Assembly: GCF_013343215.1 (NCBI RefSeq)
Contig: NZ_CP039143.1
Coordinates: 1,116,001-1,180,000, forward strand
From: Acinetobacter sp. 10FS3-1
Lineage (GTDB): Bacteria; Pseudomonadota; Gammaproteobacteria; Pseudomonadales; Moraxellaceae
Direction: 5' to 3'
DNA: 64,000 bases
Made by a program: the position numbers and the translations under genes. The first letter of the stretch is position 1; the number at the start of each line of letters is the position of its first letter. The notes beneath the pieces are model-generated. The model saw only the letters and a program-made list of their open reading frames with translations. It made no database searches and was not told where the DNA came from. This document shows positions 1 through 8,873 of the stretch, one piece after another.

Positions 1-1081
1 CAGGTGTATTTTTCATGCGTTCTTCAAACTCAGGTACCATCACTCCCGGACTTACCCAGCCCAAGCTGCCGCCATCACGGGCCGAACCCGGATCACTGGA
101 GAAAGTGGAAGCCAGCACGGTGAAGTCTTCGCCCTGTTTTAAGCGGTTGTACAGGCTGTCAATCATTTGTTTGGCATTTTCAGGGCTTACCACTTCAGAT
201 GGCTGAATTAGAATATGCCGAGTGAGGTACTGGGGAACAAGCGCCTTTTTCTCACCACCTTTACGTTCCAGAAGCTTGAGTATATGTACACCGTCAGCAG
301 CCGTAATCGGTTCTGAGGTCTGGCCAGGCTGTAGCGTCGTAATACGTGCGGCAAGCTCGGCTGGCACTTCTGCCAGGTTGCGCATGCCCATATCAGCAGC
401 TTCAACCTGCACATCAGCGCTGGTATATTTTTTGCTGATAGCCTGAATATCGTTGGTCTTGCTCAGCTCATTTTTTACCTGGTTGACCACTTGTGCAGCA
501 TGTTCGCCTGTAATACGTAAATGCAAGACATGCACCTGACTGCCGAGCAAAGCTTGACCTTGTGGTGTATTCAGGAAGTTTTTCACGTCCTGATCACTAA
601 TCTGGATACGTGATGTCACAATTTGCTGGCGCAGGCGGTTAAGTGCCAAGTCTTCCGCAATGCGGTTACGCAAAGACGCATAGGTATTTGGTGCCATAGC
701 ATCCAGTTTTTGCTGAAAGGCTTCGAGGCTCGATGACCCAGAGTCATGGGCAACTTTCAATACAGCTTCGTTTAACGCTTTTTCGTCTGGACGGATGTTA
801 TAGCGTTTCACTTGTTCCAGTTGTGCCTGACGTAAAATCAGTTGTTCCAACGCCTGCTGCTCTAAATAGGGCTGGGGTGGCACCTGCTTGTTCTGCTTTT
901 TCAGCTGGTGAGTAACTTCAGCTACGCTTTGGGCCAGATCACTACGCAGAATAACGCTATTGTCGACAACAGCTACGACTTCATCTTTAGGTTGAGCAAT
1001 AGCAAACGTGGTCATTGCTGAAGAAAGGCACAGTGCCAATGCGGTCGCTTTAAAAAAATGTTTTAACTGTTTTGTCTTCAT
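1..1081 (-). CDS. surA: Periplasmic peptidyl-prolyl isomerase/chaperone SurA (C-terminus cut by window edge)
   Basis: Reading the minus strand from the ATG at 1081 gives about 360 open codons that run off the left edge, so the C-terminus is missing. A signal peptide is visible (basic start, hydrophobic core, A-I-A cleavage near residue 29). A SurA N-terminal chaperone region follows, then two parvulin-like segments, one starting with V-H-V-L-H-L-R-I near residue 182 and one with R-H-I-L-I near residue 287. By family knowledge SurA escorts outer-membrane proteins, including LptD, through the periplasm. The ATG overlaps the lptD stop codon (TAATG), so the two are translationally coupled, the usual lptD-surA arrangement. 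It is too short for automatic complete-ORF detection only because it leaves the window. Confidence 0.93.
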   Translation of the reverse strand, partial: MKTKQLKHFFKATALALCLSSAMTTFAIAQPKDEVVAVVDNSVILRSDLAQSVAEVTHQLKKQNKQVPPQPYLEQQALEQLILRQAQLEQVKRYNIRPDEKALNEAVLKVAHDSGSSSLEAFQQKLDAMAPNTYASLRNRIAEDLALNRLRQQIVTSRIQISDQDVKNFLNTPQGQALLGSQVHVLHLRITGEHAAQVVNQVKNELSKTNDIQAISKKYTSADVQVEAADMGMRNLAEVPAELAARITTLQPGQTSEPITAADGVHILKLLERKGGEKKALVPQYLTRHILIQPSEVVSPENAKQMIDSLYNRLKQGEDFTVLASTFSSDPGSARDGGSLGWVSPGVMVPEFEERMKNTP

Positions 1082-3540
1082 TAACGTTCTGTCCAAGTTT
1101 GATTGATATTGTTAAAACCTAGAATGCGATTTTCTAGTAATGAAGTGAGTTTGTTGCTTAACCCACCGAGGCCTTTCAAGGTCACTTCAGCCATAATTGC
1201 GCGTTTGGCTTTGACGCCTGAATCATTCACATCGTCCAGGTCATTATAATATGAACGTCCATATACCGACATGCCCCAACAGCATGACTCATAGTTTACG
1301 CCAAGTAAATATTCACGTGCCACGCTATTGTCCAGATCAAACTGGGCATGTCCAACCAGACGCCAGTTGTTGGCAATGGGCTGGATAAATGAGCCCACCA
1401 CCTGATCATAACGATCCTGGCGCTCTGGAATATCTTTGCGATAGAAATAGCCTAAGTTATACAGGTTGCCCTGGTCACCCGTATAATAAACCTGCAAATC
1501 GCGCTGGGCATTATCGCCATTGGACATCCAGCTGGAGTTAAGATTGACATGGAGATTGCTGGAAAGTTGGCTGGTTAGCTGAATCACAGGGCCAGTATGG
1601 CTTTCACGGTCAAACTTATCCGTGTCTTGTTCCAGGGTTACACGGCGGTCTTCAAAAAAGAAACTTTGGCCGATACTGGCACGTAAACGCTCTAGACCGT
1701 CTTCATTAAATAGGCTGTAGCTCAGCCCTAAAGATGCGAAGTTATTGTCTTCTAAACGGTCATGGCCATAAAAACGGCGTGGACTGAATAGTTGATCATA
1801 ATTAATTGATGCCACCACTGAGTCAAAATTCGGCTGGTTTTGCTGATTTTCATAGGGTGAATAAGCATAGAACAGGCGAGGGCTTAAGGTTTGTAAATAA
1901 CGCCCTTCTTTTTCGAAGGTCAGGCCCGTATCCAGCGTAAATTCTGGTACCACCACCGAATGGTTCTCACTGGATGAGCTGCGGTTCTGAGTTTCTTCAT
2001 CATAAAAAGTATTGATGTTACGGACAGATACTTCTGGAATGATAAATGACCACGGCGTACGATGATTATAACGTACCGAAAAGTCATTATAGATTCGCGT
2101 TCCACTTGGTTGATAAACAGTACCATTTGGATTGGCCTCTTTAATATTTCTCAGATCTTTCTGGAAATAGGCGGTATCGTTATTAAACTCAGCCTCGAAA
2201 CCAAGCGGATTGCCCCGTTTATAATTCACCAAAAGCTGTGGCAAACGGGCATAAGGGCGGTCTTCATCGGACACACTCGAATCAAGCGTCTGGAAATCTT
2301 CAACTTTGAAGAGCGCTTTCAGTCCAGGAATACCATTTTGATAGTTCAGTTCCCATGCACGGCGCAGGTTTAGGTCAGTTTTTGAATCGGGGTTGTTGTC
2401 CAGATCAGAGAAAAAATCTTTGTCCGACGCATAGTTATACTCTAAATGGGTAGAAAACTGATCATTGATTTGCCAGTTATGCAGGAAATGCAGGTTTTTC
2501 CGGTCTTCATTGTCATAGCTTTCGTCGGACGGCAGATAGCCTCCCCAGATCTGGCCTGCACCAAAGTTTTCAGTTAAGTAGCGGAACTCCGCATCCAGCA
2601 TCGCACCACGGTCACCGATATACCGCGGCGTCACAGTCGCATCATATTGTGGCGCCAGATTTAAATAGACGGGTACACCAAGTTCCAGGCCGCCATCATT
2701 GGTAAAGCCAAAGGTTGGGGTGAGAATACCTGTCGTGCGGCGGTCATCAATCGGGAAGTTGAAATAAGGCACCGCCAAAACGGGAACGTCTTTAACGTAT
2801 AGTTTGGTATTGCGAGTTTCCCCGCGCCCGGTTTCCTGGTTTAGCTTGATTTCGTCTGCCTGAATTTTCCAGGTCGGTTTTTGCTCAGGTGGACAGGTGG
2901 AATAAGTGGCATTTTCCAGCTCGAGGGTATTGTCTGAGGTTTTGGCAATCTTTTCTGCACGGCCATGGGCATGTTGCTGTTCTGAAATATAAAAACTGTT
3001 GTTCAGGTCGCCTTGCTGGGTTTTTAAATTATAATTGATATCATCACTTTGCGAGATCAGGCCGCCCTGTGCAAGCTGCACATGTCCTTCTGCCTGGGCA
3101 TAGGTTTGAGTCTGATCAATGGTGACTCTTTCTGCACGAATCTGGCGGCCTTGCTGGTCTATAAGTACATTACCTTCCAGATAAGAATCACCTGTCGGAT
3201 TATAATGTCCATAATCTGCCGTAATAGTCGAAGTCGCCTGTTCTGGATCAATCGCCGGTGTATCCGGTGAAATCGGGGTAATCCAGGCACCCTCACAATA
3301 AGCTGAACTTAACGCTTTGCCTTGGCGCTGCTGGGCTTCTGGAGCAGACTTGTCGATATAATACTGGGAGAAAAATGCTTCACCTGGATAGGTCTCATTA
3401 ATGTGCTGTTTGAGTTGTTCTGCATTTACATCGGATGAGACAGTTGATGCAGCATAGCTTGATGCTGAGCTGCCACATAAAAGGGTTAAGATCGCAGTCG
3501 CTAGAGGGTTGATTTTAAAGTGATGCTTCATTTGTCTCAT
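1081..3540 (-). CDS. lptD: LPS-assembly outer-membrane protein LptD
   Basis: This 819-residue protein has a signal peptide (hydrophobic core residues about 10-30), an OstA-type N-terminal periplasmic domain (about 100-220) and a long C-terminal beta-barrel. LptD with LptE inserts lipopolysaccharide or lipooligosaccharide into the outer leaflet. Cysteines at about 82 and 216 and the vicinal Cys-Cys pair near residue 753 (E-S-C-C-W) match the disulfide-forming cysteines known in LptD. A second Met at residue 4 (M-K-H-H-F) is an equally plausible start. It lies upstream of surA and is transcribed divergently from amgK, as in Pseudomonas-type genomes. In some Acinetobacter lptD is dispensable; here it is intact. 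Confidence 0.95.
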   Translation of the reverse strand: MRQMKHHFKINPLATAILTLLCGSSASSYAASTVSSDVNAEQLKQHINETYPGEAFFSQYYIDKSAPEAQQRQGKALSSAYCEGAWITPISPDTPAIDPEQATSTITADYGHYNPTGDSYLEGNVLIDQQGRQIRAERVTIDQTQTYAQAEGHVQLAQGGLISQSDDINYNLKTQQGDLNNSFYISEQQHAHGRAEKIAKTSDNTLELENATYSTCPPEQKPTWKIQADEIKLNQETGRGETRNTKLYVKDVPVLAVPYFNFPIDDRRTTGILTPTFGFTNDGGLELGVPVYLNLAPQYDATVTPRYIGDRGAMLDAEFRYLTENFGAGQIWGGYLPSDESYDNEDRKNLHFLHNWQINDQFSTHLEYNYASDKDFFSDLDNNPDSKTDLNLRRAWELNYQNGIPGLKALFKVEDFQTLDSSVSDEDRPYARLPQLLVNYKRGNPLGFEAEFNNDTAYFQKDLRNIKEANPNGTVYQPSGTRIYNDFSVRYNHRTPWSFIIPEVSVRNINTFYDEETQNRSSSSENHSVVVPEFTLDTGLTFEKEGRYLQTLSPRLFYAYSPYENQQNQPNFDSVVASINYDQLFSPRRFYGHDRLEDNNFASLGLSYSLFNEDGLERLRASIGQSFFFEDRRVTLEQDTDKFDRESHTGPVIQLTSQLSSNLHVNLNSSWMSNGDNAQRDLQVYYTGDQGNLYNLGYFYRKDIPERQDRYDQVVGSFIQPIANNWRLVGHAQFDLDNSVAREYLLGVNYESCCWGMSVYGRSYYNDLDDVNDSGVKAKRAIMAEVTLKGLGGLSNKLTSLLENRILGFNNINQTWTER

Positions 3541-3652
3541 TAACCAATCATGCTTTTATCGCAATTAATTATTGTCGCATCATAGAGAAAAAGTTGATAA
3601 GTAGCTACACTTAGCACTTTAAAAACTCAGCCTGTATTAGAATATATTGCAA
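3541..3652. promoter_or_regulatory. Divergent intergenic region lptD / amgK
   Basis: This 112-bp AT-rich gap separates the start of lptD (leftward) from amgK (rightward), so it must hold promoters for both envelope operons. TTGATA at 3594-3599 is a possible minus-35 box for the rightward operon, but I see no convincing minus-10 at the right distance. No strong Shine-Dalgarno precedes amgK. Confidence 0.45.
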
Positions 3653-4666
3653 ATGAACACACCACGCGAACAATCAATACAATCCTGGATTGCCTCTGTA
3701 CTTGGTTCAGATCAGTTTGAAACTCATTTTTTAGCAGGCGATGCTAGCTTCCGTCGTTATGCACGAATCAAACTGAATAATAAAACATTTATGCTCATGG
3801 ATGCACCTCCAGAAAAAGAAGATTGTGTGCCTTTTGTGACGATTGATGAGTTTTTTGATGCACATGGCGTTCGCGTTCCGCATATCGTGTCCAAAGACTT
3901 GAAACAAGGCTTTTTGCTGCTAGAAGATTTTGGTGATGTATTGCTGTCCAATCTGCTGAATGATGAAACGGTGGATGCCTATTATGAGCAGAGTTTTAAG
4001 CAGTTAATCCAGTTACAATCAATCCCGGGAGAAGGTCAGCTTCCTGTCTATTCTTATGAAAAGCTGATTTCAGAAATGGAGTTGCTGACGGACTGGATGT
4101 TGCCAGCTCTAGAAATTCAGCCGACAGAAGCTGATACTGCTCTGATTAAACGTACTTTTGCAATTCTGGCCAATGCGGCTCTGGCACAGCCACAAGTGAT
4201 TGTACATCGTGATTTTCATAGCCGTAACCTGATGAAAATTGAGAATGAGACTGAGCTGGGCGTGATTGATTTTCAGGATGCGGTGATCGGTGCAGATACC
4301 TATGACCTGATTTCAATCACTCGTGATGCTTATGTACAGTGGAATGCAGACCGCGTCTATCAGTGGTTTAAAATATTCTACGACCTGTTACCGGCAGCAT
4401 CCAAGCAAGAACGTGATTTTGAGCAGTTTAAAAAGGATGCCGATATGATGGCGATTCAGCGTCATATCAAGATTTTGGGTATTTTTGTACGTTTGTTTGA
4501 ACGCGATGGTAAATCAGCTTATCTCAAAGACCTGCCACGGGTGATGTGGTATCTGCTGCAAGAGACCAAACCGTATGCAGAATTACAGCCATTCATGCAA
4601 TTCATGCATGAAAAAGTCATGCCAGCCTTTGAAGCAAAATATGGTTTATACGAGGTGGCTGCTTAA
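3653..4666 (+). CDS. amgK: N-acetylmuramate/N-acetylglucosamine anomeric kinase AmgK
   Basis: A 337-residue aminoglycoside-phosphotransferase-fold kinase. The catalytic loop H-R-D-F-H-S-R-N (about 185-192) and the metal-binding I-D-F-Q-D-A (about 205-210) are intact. AmgK phosphorylates MurNAc or GlcNAc at the anomeric hydroxyl, the first step of the recycling route that bypasses de novo UDP-MurNAc synthesis. The next gene, beginning on the base after the stop codon, is the matching uridylyltransferase MurU, which settles the assignment over a generic APH enzyme. I chose the ATG at 3653; an in-frame TTG two codons earlier (3647) is possible. The pathway is known to lower fosfomycin sensitivity in organisms that carry it. 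Confidence 0.9.
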   Translation: MNTPREQSIQSWIASVLGSDQFETHFLAGDASFRRYARIKLNNKTFMLMDAPPEKEDCVPFVTIDEFFDAHGVRVPHIVSKDLKQGFLLLEDFGDVLLSNLLNDETVDAYYEQSFKQLIQLQSIPGEGQLPVYSYEKLISEMELLTDWMLPALEIQPTEADTALIKRTFAILANAALAQPQVIVHRDFHSRNLMKIENETELGVIDFQDAVIGADTYDLISITRDAYVQWNADRVYQWFKIFYDLLPAASKQERDFEQFKKDADMMAIQRHIKILGIFVRLFERDGKSAYLKDLPRVMWYLLQETKPYAELQPFMQFMHEKVMPAFEAKYGLYEVAA

Positions 4667-5356
4667 ATGAAAGCCATGATTTTAGCTGCGGGCCTTGGTA
4701 ATCGCATGCGTCCATTAACTCTCTATAAACCAAAGCCATTGCTTGAAGTGGGTGGTAAGCCTTTAATTGTTTGGCATATTGAAAAGCTTAAACAGATTGG
4801 AGTGACTGAAATTGTCATCAACTCTGCCTGGCTGGCCGATGTGCTGATTGGTGCACTGGGTGATGGTTCGCAGTTTGGTGTCAATATTCGCTGGACACGT
4901 GAGGCTGAAGGCTTGGAAACGGCGGGGGGTATTATCAATGCCTTACCATTATTAGGAGATGAGCCATTTATTCTGGTCAATGGTGATGTCTGGACCACGA
5001 TGGATTTTGCGCCGCTATTAAAGATTGAGCTGGCTGAAAATCTGGCTCATCTGGTTCTGGTGCAAAATCCGGAGCAGCATCCGCAAGGTGACTTTACGCT
5101 GGCTGAAGGAAAGGCATATACCTTTGAGCAGTCAGTCACAGGTGAAAACCTGACCTTTAGCGGTGTATCGGTGATTGATCCTAAAATGTTTGAGGGACTG
5201 GAGGCCGGAAAGCGTCCTTTAGCACCTTTATTAAAAGCGGCGATGCTGGAAAACAAGGTCGCTGCCTCTAAACTATCCGGTCTTTGGGTGGATGTGGGCA
5301 CACCTGAACGTTTAACTGCACTGGATTTGGCGATCCGTGAAGGGAAGTCTACTTAA
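4667..5356 (+). CDS. murU: N-acetylmuramate alpha-1-phosphate uridylyltransferase MurU
   Basis: A 229-residue nucleotidyltransferase with the sugar-nucleotide signature near the N-terminus (A-A-G-L-G-N-R-M-R-P-L-T, about 7-18), the substrate Lys in K-P-K-P-L, and the metal-binding N-G-D-V-W near residue 105. MurU converts MurNAc-1-phosphate plus UTP to UDP-MurNAc, the step after AmgK. The ATG directly abuts the amgK stop codon. RmlA/GalU-like enzymes share this fold, but the short length and the amgK partner favour MurU. Confidence 0.9.
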   Translation: MKAMILAAGLGNRMRPLTLYKPKPLLEVGGKPLIVWHIEKLKQIGVTEIVINSAWLADVLIGALGDGSQFGVNIRWTREAEGLETAGGIINALPLLGDEPFILVNGDVWTTMDFAPLLKIELAENLAHLVLVQNPEQHPQGDFTLAEGKAYTFEQSVTGENLTFSGVSVIDPKMFEGLEAGKRPLAPLLKAAMLENKVAASKLSGLWVDVGTPERLTALDLAIREGKST

Positions 5357-5369
5357 GTGAATATTCACT
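5356..5369. repeat. Perfect 14-bp palindrome between murU and rsmG
   Basis: AGTGAATATTCACT starts on the last base of the murU stop codon and is its own reverse complement. It lies about 70 bp ahead of the rsmG start. No poly-T tract follows, so it does not look like a terminator. It could be a regulator site, or chance in an AT-rich gap. Confidence 0.5.
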
Positions 5370-5441
5370 AAGCACTCCCTACTGTCCCAATATAGAGAAA
5401 TCGGTATACTTCCACCTAACTTTTTCGAGCGTTGATTGTTT

Positions 5442-6074
5442 ATGCACACGTTTTTTCAAGAACTAAAGCAGGGTAGCCAGGCTTTAGGTTTAGTGCTGTC
5501 TGATGAAGCTTTAAATTTATTACTTAAGTACCAGGATGCTTTGGTACTTTGGAATAAAGCATACAATTTGACCGCGATTCGTGATCCTAAGGAGATGCTG
5601 GTCAAGCATCTGCTTGATAGTCTGAGCATCTTGAAAGATCTGCCAGCAGGTCGTCTGCTGGATATTGGCACAGGTGGCGGTATGCCGGGTATGATTATTG
5701 CGCTTTGTCAGCCGGAGCGTGAATGTGTGCTACTCGATTCAAACGGTAAGAAAATCCGTTTCCTGAAGCAGTTTATTGCTGATTTAAAATTAAAAAATGT
5801 CATCGCGGTACAAACCCGTGTAGAAAATGAAGACAGTATCAATGAGCTGGGCCAGTTTGATGTGATTACCAGTCGTGCATTTGCCTCATTGACTGACTTT
5901 GTCAATGCCTCTCGGCCGTATATGCATGAGCAAAGTATTATTGCCTCTATGAAAGGCTTGATTCCTGCCGATGAAGTGGATGCATTAAAAGATGAGTTTA
6001 GCTGTCAGGTTATTGAGCTGAAAGTTCCGCGTTTAGACGAACAGCGTCATTTACTTTTATTAAAACATATTTGA
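5442..6074 (+). CDS. rsmG: 16S rRNA (guanine-N7) methyltransferase RsmG
   Basis: A 210-residue SAM-dependent methyltransferase of the GidB family, which modifies G527 of 16S rRNA. The SAM-binding motif I is clear (L-L-D-I-G-T-G-G-G-M-P-G, about residues 68-79), and the N-terminal L-x-x-Y-x-x-x-L-x-x-W-N-K-x-Y-N-L-T pattern typical of GidB is present. The ATG at 5442 is preferred over an in-frame TTG at 5436. It precedes parA-parB, the usual gidB-parA-parB order. Loss of RsmG is known to give low-level streptomycin resistance. Confidence 0.95.
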   Translation: MHTFFQELKQGSQALGLVLSDEALNLLLKYQDALVLWNKAYNLTAIRDPKEMLVKHLLDSLSILKDLPAGRLLDIGTGGGMPGMIIALCQPERECVLLDSNGKKIRFLKQFIADLKLKNVIAVQTRVENEDSINELGQFDVITSRAFASLTDFVNASRPYMHEQSIIASMKGLIPADEVDALKDEFSCQVIELKVPRLDEQRHLLLLKHI

Positions 6075-6098
6075 TATTTTCAAAGGATTGGGGTCAAC

Positions 6099-6881
6099 AT
6101 GGCACAAATTATTGCGATTGCAAACCAAAAGGGTGGTGTCGGTAAAACCACAACCGCAGTAAATTTGGCGGCATCCTTAGCTGTGTTAAAAAAACGTGTT
6201 TTACTGGTGGATATGGATTCACAGGGAAACGCGACCATGGGCTCAGGCATTCAAAAGAATGACCTGCTGTATTCGATTACGGACGTATTGCTGGGTGAAG
6301 TGCCGATTGAAACCGCTATTACCAAGGCGGAAGTCGGTTATAAGGTTTTAGGTGCCAACCGTGACCTGGCCGGGGTAGAGCTGGCGATTGCGGAGCAAAA
6401 AGGGCGCGAGTTCATTTTGCGCGAAGCATTGCAGGAAGTCGAATCTGCATTCGACTATATTATTGTGGACTGTGCTCCAAGTTTGAGTCTGATTACTGTC
6501 AATGCTCTGGCTGCAGTCGATGGCGTGATTATTCCAATGCAGTGTGAGTACTATGCGCTGGAGGGGTTGGCAGATCTGACCCAGACCATTGATCGGATCC
6601 AGCAGGCGCTGAATCCGGAACTCCAAATCGTGGGTGTGTTACGTACCATGTATGATGCACGTAATGCCCTGACTCGTGATGTTTCTGAAGAACTCGAACA
6701 ATATTTTGGGCAAAAGCTGTATGACACCGTGATCCCGCGTAATGTCCGTCTGGCAGAAGCTCCGGCACACGGTTTGCCGGTAATTTATTTTGAGAAAAGC
6801 TCAAAGGGTGCAGTCGCTTATTTAAATCTGGCGGCTGAAGTATTAAAGAAAAGCAGAGTGAAAAAAGGAAGTAAAGCATGA
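6099..6881 (+). CDS. parA: Chromosome-partitioning ATPase ParA (Soj)
   Basis: A 260-residue ParA/MinD-family ATPase. The deviant Walker A box K-G-G-V-G-K-T-T (about 10-17) and the D-x-D-S-Q-G-N switch region follow the chromosomal Soj pattern. It forms ATP-dependent dimers on the nucleoid that segregate ParB-parS complexes. A good ribosome site (AAAGGA) precedes the ATG. The stop overlaps the parB start in ATGA. Confidence 0.95.
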   Translation: MAQIIAIANQKGGVGKTTTAVNLAASLAVLKKRVLLVDMDSQGNATMGSGIQKNDLLYSITDVLLGEVPIETAITKAEVGYKVLGANRDLAGVELAIAEQKGREFILREALQEVESAFDYIIVDCAPSLSLITVNALAAVDGVIIPMQCEYYALEGLADLTQTIDRIQQALNPELQIVGVLRTMYDARNALTRDVSEELEQYFGQKLYDTVIPRNVRLAEAPAHGLPVIYFEKSSKGAVAYLNLAAEVLKKSRVKKGSKA

Positions 6882-7765
6882 CCGTCAAGAAACGTGGACT
6901 CGCCAAAGGTCGTGGTTTGGATGCCTTGCTAGGATCAATTCAAAAAGAAAAATTACAACTTGAAGCTCAAGGCCTCGATCATGGCCAGTTGAAACAGATT
7001 GATGTAAATTTGCTCAAACGTGGTGAATACCAGCCTCGCCGTCATATTAAAGAACAGGATTTGCAGGAACTGGCAGCCTCGATTGAAAAGCATGGCATCA
7101 TGCAGCCTATCGTAATTCGTCCGGTCGATGATGAACGTTATCCATATGAAATTATTGCGGGCGAACGTCGCTGGCGTGCGGCGCAACTGGCGGGCCTGAC
7201 AGAGATTCCGGCAATTGTCCGTAATCTGAATGATCAGGTGGCGATTGCACTGGCCCTGATTGAAAATATCCAGCGTCAGGATCTGAATCCGATTGATCAG
7301 GCAATGGCCTTGCAGCGCTTCCATGATGAGTTTGGTCTGAGTCATCAGGAAATTGCCGATACGGTCGGTAAAGCACGTACCACCGTCAGTAACCTGCTGC
7401 GCCTGTTGACCTTGGCAGAAGAAGTCAAGGACTTTATGCAGCAGGGCTTGCTGGATATGGGGCATGCGCGTGCCATCCTGACCTTAAAAGCCAAAGATCA
7501 GCTGAAAGTTGCCGATATGGTGATTGAAAAGAGTTTGTCGGTACGTCAGACTGAACAGCTGGTGCGTGATTTCAATATGCCTAAAACAGAAAAGCAGAAA
7601 GCGGCAATCGCACCGGATATTCAGCAATTAAGCCAGCGTTTATCTGAACGTTTCAGTGCAGACGTTAAAATTGACTATAACCGCCAAGGTAAAGGAAAAT
7701 TGGTGATCAGCTATCACTCTCTGGAAGAGCTGGATGGTATTCTTGCAATTTTGGGTGATGAATAA
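6878..7765 (+). CDS. parB: Chromosome-partitioning protein ParB (Spo0J)
   Basis: A 295-residue ParB. It has an N-terminal CTP-binding ParB/Srx domain with the G-E-R-R-W-R-A motif (about 95-101), a helix-turn-helix for parS recognition (about 150-180, around Q-E-I-A-D-T-V-G-K), and a C-terminal dimerisation segment. ParB loads at parS sites and slides as a CTP-dependent clamp. Translation is coupled to parA by a four-base overlap. I saw no parS-like 16-mer in this window. Confidence 0.95.
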   Translation: MTVKKRGLAKGRGLDALLGSIQKEKLQLEAQGLDHGQLKQIDVNLLKRGEYQPRRHIKEQDLQELAASIEKHGIMQPIVIRPVDDERYPYEIIAGERRWRAAQLAGLTEIPAIVRNLNDQVAIALALIENIQRQDLNPIDQAMALQRFHDEFGLSHQEIADTVGKARTTVSNLLRLLTLAEEVKDFMQQGLLDMGHARAILTLKAKDQLKVADMVIEKSLSVRQTEQLVRDFNMPKTEKQKAAIAPDIQQLSQRLSERFSADVKIDYNRQGKGKLVISYHSLEELDGILAILGDE

Positions 7766-7802
7766 ATAATTTATAATTTGTTTTTATTGGGGAATAAATC
7801 AG

Positions 7803-8441
7803 ATGTGGGAATTGGTCAAAGCAGGCGGTTGGCTTATGCTGCCGCTGGTATTGTGTTCGATTTTTATGGTCGCAATTTCGGTCGAGCGGCTCATTCGCTT
7901 AAAAAAGAGTCTGGTACTGCCAAGCTCACTTCTGATAGGTCCGACACAGGGGGCAGATGAGGCCATCGAAAAGCTGCAGCAGAGTGCGACCTTAAAAAGC
8001 AGCGCATTGGGGCGGATCTTTAGTGTCGGTGCAGAGGCACGTGATGAGTCCGAGCAGTATGCCCGCGCGCAGATGGAAGCGATGGCATCTCAGGAAATCA
8101 CCTATTTAGAAAAAAATATCAATTTTCTGGGGACTTTAAGCGCAGTAGCTCCGTTGCTGGGTTTGCTCGGAACCGTGATCGGAATTATTGAATCCTTTCT
8201 GATGATTGATATTGGCACAAACAGTGATCCGGTGCTGATGATGCCGGGAATTTCTAAAGCCCTGATCACCACAGCAGCTGGGATGTTGATTGCAGTTCCT
8301 GCGGTGTTTGCACATCGTTATTTTCAGCGTCTGGTACAGGAATATGTCGCAGAACTTGAACAGCAGGCGACCTTGTTTCATGCTAGCTTGTTCTACCGCC
8401 ATGCTTCGGATGTCAAAGAACACATCAAGAAAGCAGGTTAG
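7803..8441 (+). CDS. ExbB/TolQ/MotA-family proton channel subunit
   Basis: A 212-residue membrane protein with three membrane segments: near the N-terminus (about 10-30), about 105-130 (L-x-A-V-A-P-L-L-G-L-L-G-T-V) and about 155-175 (A-A-G-M-L-I-A-V-P-A). These are the ExbB/TolQ hallmarks. With the ExbD partner encoded 9 bp downstream it should form a proton-driven motor. No TonB or TolA gene is adjacent; instead the pair heads the msbA-lpxK-kdsB run, an arrangement also known in other gammaproteobacteria, so its energy client is not evident from context. Confidence 0.9.
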   Translation: MWELVKAGGWLMLPLVLCSIFMVAISVERLIRLKKSLVLPSSLLIGPTQGADEAIEKLQQSATLKSSALGRIFSVGAEARDESEQYARAQMEAMASQEITYLEKNINFLGTLSAVAPLLGLLGTVIGIIESFLMIDIGTNSDPVLMMPGISKALITTAAGMLIAVPAVFAHRYFQRLVQEYVAELEQQATLFHASLFYRHASDVKEHIKKAG

Positions 8442-8450
8442 GAGCAGGCG

Positions 8451-8873
8451 ATGAAATTTAAACGCAATCAGGTCGAGGATGTGCATATCAATCTCACGCC
8501 GATGATTGACTGTCTGCTGTTTATTCTGGTGTTTTTATTGCTGTCTACCACGTTTAACCAGATGAGCCGGATGAACCTGACATTGCCTGATGCACAGGGG
8601 GTGCCACCGAAAAATTTTGATCAGAAAATTGAAGTGATTGTAGATGCCAATGGTCACTATGCGGTCAACGGTCAGTCTATAGCGAGTAAAGAAGCGGCTG
8701 ATCTTAATACCGCAATTAAACAGATTTCGAATGAGCGCCGTGATTTAATGTTTGTGATTGCAGCGGATGCAAAAGCAAGTCATCAGGATGTTATTCGTGT
8801 CATGGATGTAGCAGGGCAGCTTGGCTTTGTGAATGTCAATATCAGTACGAAAGTACCAACTCGAGGTTATTAG
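8451..8873 (+). CDS. ExbD/TolR-family biopolymer transport protein
   Basis: A 140-residue protein with one N-terminal membrane helix (about 18-38) carrying the essential aspartate in L-T-P-M-I-D-C, followed by a periplasmic ExbD/TolR domain. It pairs with the ExbB-like protein just upstream. Its TAG stop shares a base with the GTG start of msbA, which implies co-translation with the lipid A flippase. I give no exbD symbol because the TonB-linked role is unproven. Confidence 0.9.
   Translation: MKFKRNQVEDVHINLTPMIDCLLFILVFLLLSTTFNQMSRMNLTLPDAQGVPPKNFDQKIEVIVDANGHYAVNGQSIASKEAADLNTAIKQISNERRDLMFVIAADAKASHQDVIRVMDVAGQLGFVNVNISTKVPTRGY

Noticed and set aside
6099..7765. parS sites near parA-parB
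   Set aside because: No TGTTTCACGTGAAACA-like sequence was noticed in the window.
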